From contig DHVT01000007.1 of NCBI GenBank assembly GCA_002412775.1, positions 1 to 64,000 on the forward strand: a stretch of 64,000 nt of DNA, written 5' to 3'. The translations under genes and the position numbers were made by a program. The stretch is from Firmicutes bacterium UBA5201 (GTDB taxonomy: Bacteria; Bacillota; Clostridia; Peptostreptococcales; Acidaminobacteraceae). Below the pieces are notes generated by a model. The model was not told the origin of the DNA. It did not search any database and worked only from the letters and a program-made list of their open reading frames with translations. Shown piece after piece: positions 1-5,750 of the stretch. How positions within the stretch are numbered: position 1 is the first letter of the stretch; each line of letters opens with the position of its first letter.

Positions 1-8
1 ACTTGACC
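1..8 (+). rRNA. 3' end of 23S rRNA (partial)
   Basis: The first eight bases, ACTTGACC, match the usual last bases of bacterial 23S rRNA (GGACTTGACC). A 5S gene follows about 250 bases downstream in the same direction, as in an rRNA operon. The spacer also carries TATGCAATTTTGAATGA, resembling the sequence commonly seen after clostridial 23S genes. Only the very end is in the window, so the call rests on context. Confidence 0.55.
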
Positions 9-255
9 TTGAAATAATTAGAGCGCTTGATAATAGTCGAAGTAATACGTATGCAATTTTGAATGAACTGAAAAAAAGTATTGACAAGCTAAACAAAACA
101 TTATATAATTGGCTTCGTTGGTAAAGTAAGTATGTTCAATGAATATTGAAACAAAGTAAAATGTGTTCTTCTACATAGTATGTAGATTGACATAGAGGCT
201 GATGTATTTTGCTTCGCAAAACACACACACGCCAAATTTTACTTCGTAAAATTTC
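9..255 (+). other. 23S-5S internal spacer
   Basis: No gene is visible here. Bases 9 to about 169 look like ordinary AT-rich rRNA spacer, including the TGCAATTTTGA stretch near 52-62. From 170 to 254 the spacer is occupied by palindromic elements annotated separately, which run right up to the 5' end of the 5S gene. An open frame on the minus strand (171-482) crosses the 5S gene and is not a gene. Confidence 0.6.
170..254. repeat. Hairpin-repeat cluster 1, upstream of 5S rRNA
   Basis: Three palindromes lie head to tail: 170-186 (TCTACAT, loop AGT), 207-221 (TTTTGC, loop TTC, GCAAAA) and 234-254 (AAATTTTAC, loop TTC, GTAAAATTT). The middle one is inside a 45-nt unit (189-233) that recurs with few changes at 447-491 and 599-643. 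The linker before the last palindrome, CACACACACGCC, is a variant of the CACCTACGCC linker seen in the other clusters. The cluster abuts the 5S gene. No coding function is apparent. Confidence 0.75.
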
Positions 256-373
256 ATCCAGTGATGATGGCGGAGGGGCAACACCTGTTCCCATACCGAA
301 CACAGAAGTAAAGTCCTCCAGCGTCGATGGTACTTGGCGGGTAGCTGCCTGGGAGAGTAGAACGTTGCTGGTT
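256..373 (+). rRNA. rrf: 5S rRNA
   Basis: This is a complete 5S rRNA of about 118 nt. The conserved core GTTCCCATACCGAACAC is at about 286-302, GATGGTACTTGG at 326-337, and GGGAGAGTAGAACGTTGCTGG near the 3' end. The ends can pair as helix I: CCAGTG at 258-263 with the complementary segment at 366-371. The gene is followed at once by a strong terminator. The exact ends are estimated from helix I. Confidence 0.93.
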
Positions 374-374
374 T

Positions 375-430
375 AAAGAAAAGAGAGTCCGATGATTTTT
401 CATCAGACTCTCTTTTCTTTGTAATTTTTT
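375..430 (+). terminator. rRNA operon terminator
   Basis: A long hairpin (375-420) has arms starting AAAGAAAAGAGAGTC and ending GACTCTCTTTTCTTT around a TTTT loop. It is followed by AATTTTTTG. It lies directly after the 5S gene and would end the rRNA operon. An exact second copy is at 753-808. Confidence 0.9.
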
Positions 431-445
431 GTCGAAGTATTAAAG

Positions 446-549
446 TGACATAGAGGCTAGTGTATTTTGCTCTGCAAAACACACCTACGCCCTGATTATC
501 TCTTCGAGATAATCAGCACCTACGCCCAGTTTTTCCTTTGGAAAAACTG
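446..549. repeat. Hairpin-repeat cluster 2
   Basis: This begins right after the first copy of a 96-nt duplicated segment ends. It holds the second copy of the 45-nt unit (447-491; palindrome TTTTGC/TCT/GCAAAA at 465-479) and two further palindromes: 492-516 (11-bp arms CTGATTATCTC, loop TTC) and 527-549 (10-bp arms CAGTTTTTCC, loop TTT). The palindromes are joined by CACCTACGCC at 482-491 and 517-526. The cluster sits where the 5' quarter of the second 5S copy should be. Confidence 0.75.
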
Positions 550-568
550 CACCTGTTCCCATACCGAA

Positions 569-665
569 GAGCTAGTGTATTTCACATAACGTTAAAATGA
601 CATAGCCGCTAGTGTATTTTGCTTCGCAAAAAACACCTACGCGAAATTTTTCTAACGAAAAATTT
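569..665. repeat. Hairpin-repeat cluster 3
   Basis: This starts with a partial unit (GCTAGTGTATTT at 571-582), then a full 45-nt unit at 599-643 (palindrome 617-631, TTTTGC/TTC/GCAAAA, followed by CACCTACGC at 634-642). It ends with a further palindrome at 644-665 (AAATTTTTC, loop TAAC, GAAAAATTT). It replaces 5S positions equivalent to 301-330. The partial unit shows that elements have been inserted in or copied beside one another. Confidence 0.75.
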
Positions 666-682
666 TACTTGGTGGGTAGCTG

Positions 683-727
683 TAGGATGCATAGGCGAGC
701 AGTAACCGAAGGTTACGACCAGCCCCG
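683..727. repeat. Hairpin-repeat insert 4 inside 5S remnant
   Basis: About 45 nt are inserted between 5S-equivalent positions 347 and 350. The insert contains a palindrome at 702-716 (GTAACC, loop GAA, GGTTAC) flanked by GGCGAGCA and GACCAGCCCC. The GAA loop is the complement of the TTC loop of the other elements, so this element may lie in the opposite orientation. The CAGCCC flank is shared with the element at 18355-18437. Confidence 0.65.
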
Positions 728-752
728 TGGGAGAGTAGAACGTTGCTGGTTT

Positions 753-808
753 AAAGAAAAGAGAGTCCGATGATTTTTCATCAGACTCTCTTTTCTTTGT
801 AATTTTTT
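753..808 (+). terminator. Duplicate rRNA terminator
   Basis: This is an exact copy of the terminator at 375-430. It is part of the 96-nt direct repeat 350-445 / 728-823. The hairpin is symmetrical and could also stop transcription arriving from the minus-strand transporter gene whose 3' end is at 834. Confidence 0.85.
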
Positions 809-833
809 GTCGAAGTATTAAAGCGAAATTTAA

Positions 834-1682
834 CTAACGAATTTTTTTGCTGGTAAGCACATAGTTTCTCACCATAATTGCTGTCAAAACTATAACGCCT
901 CCAATCAAACCAAATATAGAAGGCTGCTCACCTGTTCCGAAGAAGACCCAAATCGGGTTGAGCAGTGGTTCGATTACGGGGATCAAAATACCTTCAATTG
1001 CGGTGACGGATTGAATGCCGGAAGTGTAGAACACATAGGCGAGACCAAGCTGAAATATGCCAAGAAAAGCTATCCCGGCGACAGCTTCCGGTTGCCAGAC
1101 AATACCTGAATAAAATGGTATGCCGATCAGGAACGTGAAGATGTTACCCCAGATGATAATTTCCACAGGACGATGTACTTTCAATTTATTGAGGTTCAAA
1201 ATCATGATGGCCATGGTGATACCGCTTATTATAGCCAAAAAGTTGCCGATCAATCCACCTGCATCAAGGTCACCCATAAAGAAAAGTCCCATCCCGGCAA
1301 AAACTGCAATCACTGTTAAAATGTCGATTCTTGCAATGGCATCTTTATAGAATATGCGACCGATCAATAAAAGCCAGACCGGAGCGGTGAATTGTAAAAG
1401 AATCGCATTGGCGGAAGTTGTCAATTTATTTGCGGTAACAAATAGTGTGACGAGAAACATATAGTTGATCGCCCCCAGAATAACAGCCTTGTTGGGTCGA
1501 GGAATCTTTCGTTTGTATCGAACGAACCAATAAACCAATAAAACAAGTGCTGCTATGCCACTTCTCATTCCAGAAATTGCCATGGGTTGCCAAGAAATCC
1601 ATTTGATGAACAATCCTCCTGTACTCCAAAGCGTTGCTGCGATGATGAGATAAAATACTGCCAAACGTCTGCTGATTTGCAT
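834..1682 (-). CDS. DMT-superfamily (EamA) transporter
   Basis: The protein has 282 residues and about ten hydrophobic segments, the usual size of an EamA/DMT permease with two repeated five-helix halves. It starts MQISRRLAVFYLIIAATLWSTG, where the WSTGG segment of helix 1 is typical of the family. The substrate cannot be read from sequence; relatives export amino acids or other metabolites. It is alone on the minus strand between the rRNA region and the divergent mgtE leader. A GGAG lies a few bases before the ATG on the minus strand. The stop is close to the duplicated rRNA terminator, which could serve both directions. Confidence 0.88.
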   Translation of the reverse strand: MQISRRLAVFYLIIAATLWSTGGLFIKWISWQPMAISGMRSGIAALVLLVYWFVRYKRKIPRPNKAVILGAINYMFLVTLFVTANKLTTSANAILLQFTAPVWLLLIGRIFYKDAIARIDILTVIAVFAGMGLFFMGDLDAGGLIGNFLAIISGITMAIMILNLNKLKVHRPVEIIIWGNIFTFLIGIPFYSGIVWQPEAVAGIAFLGIFQLGLAYVFYTSGIQSVTAIEGILIPVIEPLLNPIWVFFGTGEQPSIFGLIGGVIVLTAIMVRNYVLTSKKIR

Positions 1683-1774
1683 AAAGTCGCTCCATAAATG
1701 TTATTTTAATTCAGTGTAACACAGTGTCATCAATATACGAAGCATAAAATGTCAACAAATGTGAAAAATGTAAT

Positions 1775-1803
1775 TTGACATGAAAATCGGTGTATGATAA
1801 AAT
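1775..1803 (+). promoter_or_regulatory. Sigma-A-type promoter for M-box/mgtE
   Basis: TTGACA at 1775-1780 and TAAAAT at 1798-1803 are separated by 17 nt. The predicted start of transcription lies just before the M-box RNA that begins near 1812. Confidence 0.8.
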
Positions 1804-1811
1804 TTCTGGTG

Positions 1812-1996
1812 GAAGATGTTAGGTGAGGCTCCTATAAGAGATATACGCTGCTGCCCAGAAAAATCGAGAGATTCCAATGGGTCAACAGAAATAATCGCGA
1901 AGGTTATTTTTAATGTAGCTGACTGTTAGTCAAAGCTCTATAGTGCTAAAGCTCAAAGTCATTGAGGATCACTCTGTCGTTGGGCAGATTTTTTTA
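1812..1996 (+). promoter_or_regulatory. M-box (ykoK-type) Mg2+ riboswitch with terminator
   Basis: The segment carries the M-box core in order: GTTAGGTGAGGCTCCT (1819-1834), ATACGCTGCTGCCCA (1843-1857), CCAATGGGTCAACAGAAAT (1874-1892), TTTTTAATG-TAGCTG, and AGTGCTAAAGCTC (about 1941-1953). It ends with a hairpin TCTGTC-GTTG-GGCAGA (1973-1988) followed by a T run, a terminator. The GGGCAG arm can alternatively pair with CTGCCC at about 1851-1856. By family knowledge, Mg2+ binding favours termination, so mgtE would be made when magnesium is low. Confidence 0.95.
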
Positions 1997-2016
1997 TTTT
2001 TTGGGAGGTGAACTTT

Positions 2017-2091
2017 TTGGACAGTGACCCTATGTCGAGTAGTAGAAATTTAATACGAAAAATAAAGCAGGGTCAACTATTTATCATGTAG
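2017..2091 (+). CDS. Possible 24-codon leader ORF before mgtE
   Basis: TTG at 2017 follows GGGAGGTG with a 6-nt spacing, and the frame runs 24 codons to TAG at 2089. It lies between the riboswitch terminator and mgtE, whose start is 29 nt further on. The predicted peptide begins MDSDPMSSSRNLI. The ribosome-binding site is good, but nothing else supports translation. It could be a leader peptide or chance. Confidence 0.3.
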   Translation: MDSDPMSSSRNLIRKIKQGQLFIM

Positions 2092-2119
2092 AGATCCTGC
2101 TGATTCAAGGAGGAGCAAT

Positions 2120-3454
2120 ATGATTGATGAAATCAAAAGCATGATAGAATCCAAAAGATTCAAAGAAGTAAAAAACATGATCCATAACTTGAATGCCGTG
2201 CAAATTGCGGATGTTTTCGAGGAGTTGATGCCGTCCGAATCTGTAATTGTCTTCAGAATGCTCGCAAAAGATCTGGCAGCGGATGTATTCTCGTATTTGT
2301 CCAGTGAACAGCAGCTTCACATCATAAACACGATTACTGATCATGAGATTAAAAATATTATTGATGAACTGTTTTTTGACGATATGATTGACATCATTGA
2401 AGAAATGCCATCAAATGTCGTAAAGAAAATTTTGGAAAACACAAAAGTGGAAGAACGTGGATTGATCAACCAATTCTTGAACTATCCTGAATTTTCCGCT
2501 GGTAGCCTAATGACAATAGAGTATGTCGATTTGAAAAGGGATATGACTGTCAGACAGGCTATAGATAGAATTAAAGAGACAGGTATCGAGAAAGAAACCA
2601 TCTATACATGTTATGTGCTTGGGACGAATCGAAAACTTGAAGGTACACTATCACTCAAACGCTTGATCATCACATCTGATGAAGTAACGATCGGCGAAAT
2701 TATGAGCACCAATTTTATCGCTGTTCATACCCATGATGATCAGGAAGAAATAGCCAATTTGTTTAAGAAATATGACTTGATTGCCTTGCCGGTCATCGAC
2801 GCTGAATCCAGGCTTGCAGGAATCATAACAATCGATGATATCGTCGATGTCATCGATCAAGAGAATACTGAGGATTTTCAAAAAATGGCAGGTATTCAAC
2901 CTACGGAGGAGCCTTATTTGGAAAACAGCGTCCTCAATATGGCAAAACATCGTTTCATATGGCTTATGGTTTTGATGGTTTCCGCGACCTTTACCGGTAG
3001 GATTATTCAAAAATATGAAATGGTTTTACAGTCGGTGGTTGTATTGGCGGCATTTATACCGATGTTGATGGATACAGGTGGAAACGCAGGCGCACAATCT
3101 TCAACTATGGTTATACGTGGATTGGCACTAGGTGACTTAAGGACCAAAGATCTATTTAAAATTGTCAGGAAAGAGTTGGCGGTATCTGTGGTGGTTGCAA
3201 CCGCACTCTCCATAATCAATCTGTTGAGAATTGTTTTTCTGGAGAAAATCGATTATAGAATAGCCATTACAGTAACGATTACACTCTTTATAACAATAGT
3301 TTTGGCAAAAGTGGTTGGAGCAGTTCTTCCTGTCGTTGCCAGAGTGGTGAATGTTGACCCTGCAGTGATGGCTAGTCCACTTATAACCACTATTGTGGAT
3401 GCGGTGGCGCTGATGGTCTATTTTGCGCTTGCAGCAGTGTTTTTGGGTGTATAA
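2120..3454 (+). CDS. mgtE: Magnesium transporter MgtE
   Basis: The protein has 444 residues with the full MgtE layout. An N-terminal helical domain (about 1-125) is followed by two CBS domains (about 130-250, with IGEIMSTNFIAVHTHDD and GIITIDDIVDVID) and five membrane helices (about 280-444). The pore-family motif IPMLMDTGGNAGAQ is present, as is the late PLITTIVDA segment carrying the ion-binding Asp. MgtE is a Mg2+ channel closed by Mg2+ binding to its cytosolic domains. The upstream M-box riboswitch gives independent support. The start has AAGGAGG 7 nt upstream. A terminator follows at 3462-3493. Confidence 0.97.
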   Translation: MIDEIKSMIESKRFKEVKNMIHNLNAVQIADVFEELMPSESVIVFRMLAKDLAADVFSYLSSEQQLHIINTITDHEIKNIIDELFFDDMIDIIEEMPSNVVKKILENTKVEERGLINQFLNYPEFSAGSLMTIEYVDLKRDMTVRQAIDRIKETGIEKETIYTCYVLGTNRKLEGTLSLKRLIITSDEVTIGEIMSTNFIAVHTHDDQEEIANLFKKYDLIALPVIDAESRLAGIITIDDIVDVIDQENTEDFQKMAGIQPTEEPYLENSVLNMAKHRFIWLMVLMVSATFTGRIIQKYEMVLQSVVVLAAFIPMLMDTGGNAGAQSSTMVIRGLALGDLRTKDLFKIVRKELAVSVVVATALSIINLLRIVFLEKIDYRIAITVTITLFITIVLAKVVGAVLPVVARVVNVDPAVMASPLITTIVDAVALMVYFALAAVFLGV

Positions 3455-3461
3455 TGAATGG

Positions 3462-3493
3462 ACAAGGCTTTGAATACAAAGCCTTGTTTTTTT
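3462..3493 (+). terminator. Terminator after mgtE
   Basis: ACAAGGCTTTG and CAAAGCCTTGT form an 11-bp hairpin with an AATA loop, followed by a run of T. Confidence 0.92.
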
Positions 3494-3548
3494 ATGGGTC
3501 AATGATGTATAATGGAACAGAACAAATGTTCTGAAAGAGGTCGGGAAG

Positions 3549-4622
3549 ATGAGAAGAATCATACATTTTGATATAGATGCGTTTTTTGCATCAGTAGAAC
3601 AATTGGATTATCCAGAATACCGTGGCAAACCATTGATTGTCGGTGGAAAATCGGATCGAGGAGTAGTTGCGACCTGTTCTTATGAAGCGAGAAAATATGG
3701 CGTTAGAAGCGCTATGAGCAGCGTCGTCGCTCAAAAGCTCTGCCCTCAGGGTATTTTTGTAGACGGTAGAATGAATCGATATCAAGAAATTTCGGTACAG
3801 ATCTTCAAATACATTGAAGAGAAATTTGAACATGTCGAAAGGGTTTCCATCGATGAAGCATATATAGACGTCACAGACGAAAGGGAAACGACCTATGAAA
3901 TCGCATCCCAAATAAAAAGTGACGTGCATTCCATGACGGGACTCACCATTTCTGTTGGCATATCATACAATAAGTTTCTGGCGAAGCTCGCTTCGGATTG
4001 GAAAAAACCGGATGGCATATTTGAAATAAAGGCCAATGATATTCCCGCTCTGTTACTTCCATTGCCGATCATCAAAATTCATGGATTAGGTAAAAAAACA
4101 TGCGAACGTTTAAATAGAATTGGCATTTTCACGATAGAGGATTTGTATCAGTATCCCGAAAGTCTTCTGGGTGACATTTTAGGTGAAAGTTGGTCCAAAG
4201 AGATTGTTCAGAGAATCCATGGAATTGATCAAAGACCGGTGATCGAAAGCCATACGAGGAAATCATATGGGAAAGAGACCACTCTGAATGAGGACACTTA
4301 TGATAGAGCTGTCATACTGAATATTTTGGAGGATTATCTGATCAAAATTCATTCAGGTCTCGCAAAACGCTCCCTCACCACTAAAACACTCACCATTAAA
4401 ATCAAGTATTGCGACTTTGAGCAATTTACCAAAAGTCACAGCTTGGACTATCATACGAACAATTATGGCGTATTGAGTGAAGCTCTACAAATCATGTTTA
4501 AGAACCTTAAACTTGACAAATCGGTCAGATTGGTTGGCTTGACGGCCTCCAATCTGGAGTCGGAAGCCTATAAGCAGTTTAATCTGGTGGAAGAAAACCC
4601 GGAGGAGTTTGGTGCCAACTAA
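3549..4622 (+). CDS. dinB: DNA polymerase IV (Y family)
   Basis: The protein has 357 residues, normal for DinB. It begins MRRIIHFDIDAFFASVEQ, with the catalytic Asp and steric-gate Phe-Phe region. SIDEAYIDV near residue 104 carries the other catalytic acids. A helix-hairpin-helix segment (IHGLGKKTCERLNRIGI) and the little-finger domain follow. It copies damaged DNA without proofreading. A TATAAT-like -10 lies at about 3508-3513 and an AGAGGTCGGGAAG ribosome-binding region precedes the ATG. It is transcribed alone between the mgtE terminator and the LacI-type operator. Confidence 0.95.
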   Translation: MRRIIHFDIDAFFASVEQLDYPEYRGKPLIVGGKSDRGVVATCSYEARKYGVRSAMSSVVAQKLCPQGIFVDGRMNRYQEISVQIFKYIEEKFEHVERVSIDEAYIDVTDERETTYEIASQIKSDVHSMTGLTISVGISYNKFLAKLASDWKKPDGIFEIKANDIPALLLPLPIIKIHGLGKKTCERLNRIGIFTIEDLYQYPESLLGDILGESWSKEIVQRIHGIDQRPVIESHTRKSYGKETTLNEDTYDRAVILNILEDYLIKIHSGLAKRSLTTKTLTIKIKYCDFEQFTKSHSLDYHTNNYGVLSEALQIMFKNLKLDKSVRLVGLTASNLESEAYKQFNLVEENPEEFGAN

Positions 4623-4649
4623 AGGGTTTTAATTAAGAGAGGTGTATGA

Positions 4650-4694
4650 TATACTATTAGCATGGAAACGTTACCAGTAACGTTTCCATGCTAA
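4650..4694 (+). promoter_or_regulatory. -10 box and 38-bp palindromic operator of the LacI-type gene
   Basis: A perfect inverted repeat with 18-bp arms (4657-4674 and 4677-4694; arm contains GGAAACGTTAC) surrounds a 2-nt centre. It has the GGAAACG / CGTTTCC half sites typical of LacI/CcpA-family operators. TATACT at 4650-4655 looks like the -10 box, so a bound repressor would cover the transcription start. This suggests autoregulation of the following gene. Confidence 0.75.
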
Positions 4695-4717
4695 TTTTCG
4701 TTTCATTAGGAGGTCCT

Positions 4718-5734
4718 GTGAAAAACCTGAATATTAGAGATATAGCAAAAATCGCCGGCGTCGGTGTCAGCACGGTATCACGGGTGATCAACCAACATTC
4801 GGATGTCAAAGAAGAAACACGTAAACATGTTTTGGAAGTGATTGAGGAATATAATTACATTCCCAACAACAGCGCAAGGAATCTGAAAAGAACCGAGTCC
4901 AATCATATTGGGATTCTTGTCAAAGGGATGTACAATCCTTTTTTTGCACGGATGATCCAATCCATCGAGAAAAAACTGGCTCATGCGGGGTATTCCGCAA
5001 TCATACATTATAATATTGACAATAATAAGGACGTGGATGCCGCTTATGAGTTCATCATGGAGAAAAAACTGATGGGTGTCATTTGTTTGGGTGGAGACTT
5101 TGACAGGTTGAATGATCTTGAAATTCAGCGATTGCGGGTTCCATTCATATTGACATCAACAGAGATTCCGGAAAAAGCGGATAAGAAAATTTTTTCCAGT
5201 GTGATTATCGACAACGAAAACGCCGCCTATAATGCCGTTGATTATTTGTGCACTATAGGGCATCAATCCATTGGAATCATTTCTACAGGCGAAGATGACA
5301 AGTCCGTAGGCACCTATAGAACCGAAGGGTATATCAAGGCTCTTGAAAAACACGGCATCGAAAAGAAAGATGAATTCTTTGAAGTTGGTGCATACACGTT
5401 TGAAACAGGTTATGAGGCGATGATGAGATTGCTGGAGAAAACCACTGAACTTACAGCTGTATTTGCGATATCCGATATCATGGCGATCGGTGCGGCCAAG
5501 GCGATATTTGAAAAAGGACTGAAGATTCCAGACGATATTTCGCTGATGGGATTCGATGACATTGATTACGCAGCGTATTTCAATCCAACTTTGACTACTG
5601 TACATCAACCTGTTGAGGAAATCGCAACGATGACTGCGGATATTATGATTTCCATATTAGATGATGACAAGCCACATAGGCATGTTGTTTTTGATACCGC
5701 ACTAGTCGAGAGGGCATCTTGCAAACCATTATAG
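4718..5734 (+). CDS. LacI-family transcriptional regulator (MalR/CcpA-like)
   Basis: The protein has 338 residues from GTG 4718. That start is chosen because TTAGGAGG lies just upstream, while the in-frame ATG at 4688 is inside the operator. It has an N-terminal helix-turn-helix (NIRDIAKIAGVGVSTVSRVI) and hinge helix (YIPNNSARNLK), then a periplasmic-binding-protein-like sensor domain. GFDDIDYAAYFNPTLTTVHQP is the usual C-terminal signature. By position and operators it probably represses the downstream glucan-breakdown genes and responds to a sugar such as maltose. The ligand is inference. Confidence 0.93.
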   Translation: MKNLNIRDIAKIAGVGVSTVSRVINQHSDVKEETRKHVLEVIEEYNYIPNNSARNLKRTESNHIGILVKGMYNPFFARMIQSIEKKLAHAGYSAIIHYNIDNNKDVDAAYEFIMEKKLMGVICLGGDFDRLNDLEIQRLRVPFILTSTEIPEKADKKIFSSVIIDNENAAYNAVDYLCTIGHQSIGIISTGEDDKSVGTYRTEGYIKALEKHGIEKKDEFFEVGAYTFETGYEAMMRLLEKTTELTAVFAISDIMAIGAAKAIFEKGLKIPDDISLMGFDDIDYAAYFNPTLTTVHQPVEEIATMTADIMISILDDDKPHRHVVFDTALVERASCKPL

Positions 5735-5750
5735 AACATGAGGTGAAAAT

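Larger units (their letters stand above)
550..751 (+). pseudogene. Fragmented second 5S rRNA copy
   Basis: Three pieces match the intact 5S gene in the same order and strand. 550-568 equals 282-300 exactly (19 nt). 666-682 equals 331-347 with one mismatch. 728-751 equals 350-373 exactly, and the match continues through the terminator to 823. The missing segments are replaced by palindromic elements at 446-549, 569-665 and 683-727. The product could not fold as 5S rRNA. This is either a decayed tandem 5S gene or a by-product of repeated local duplication during element insertion. Confidence 0.8.

Noticed and set aside
171..482. 103-codon open frame on the minus strand
   Set aside because: It runs through the 5S rRNA gene, its terminator and the hairpin repeats; its repeated peptide segments only mirror the repeats.
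446..727. Hairpin array as a CRISPR array
   Set aside because: The repeated linker is about 10 nt, the intervening parts are themselves palindromes, and no cas genes are nearby.
374..833. tRNA gene after the 5S rRNA
   Set aside because: No TTCGA-type T-loop with matching acceptor stem could be found; the stems present belong to the repeats and terminators.
1120..1350. Open frame on the plus strand inside the transporter gene
   Set aside because: It is the antisense of a hydrophobic coding region; no ribosome-binding site.
4657..4694. 38-bp palindrome as an intrinsic terminator of dinB
   Set aside because: There is no loop of useful size and no T run; half sites match LacI-family operators and a -10 box abuts it.
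4688..4717. Upstream ATG start for the LacI-type gene
   Set aside because: It lies inside the operator and has no ribosome-binding site, while GTG 4718 follows AGGAGG.
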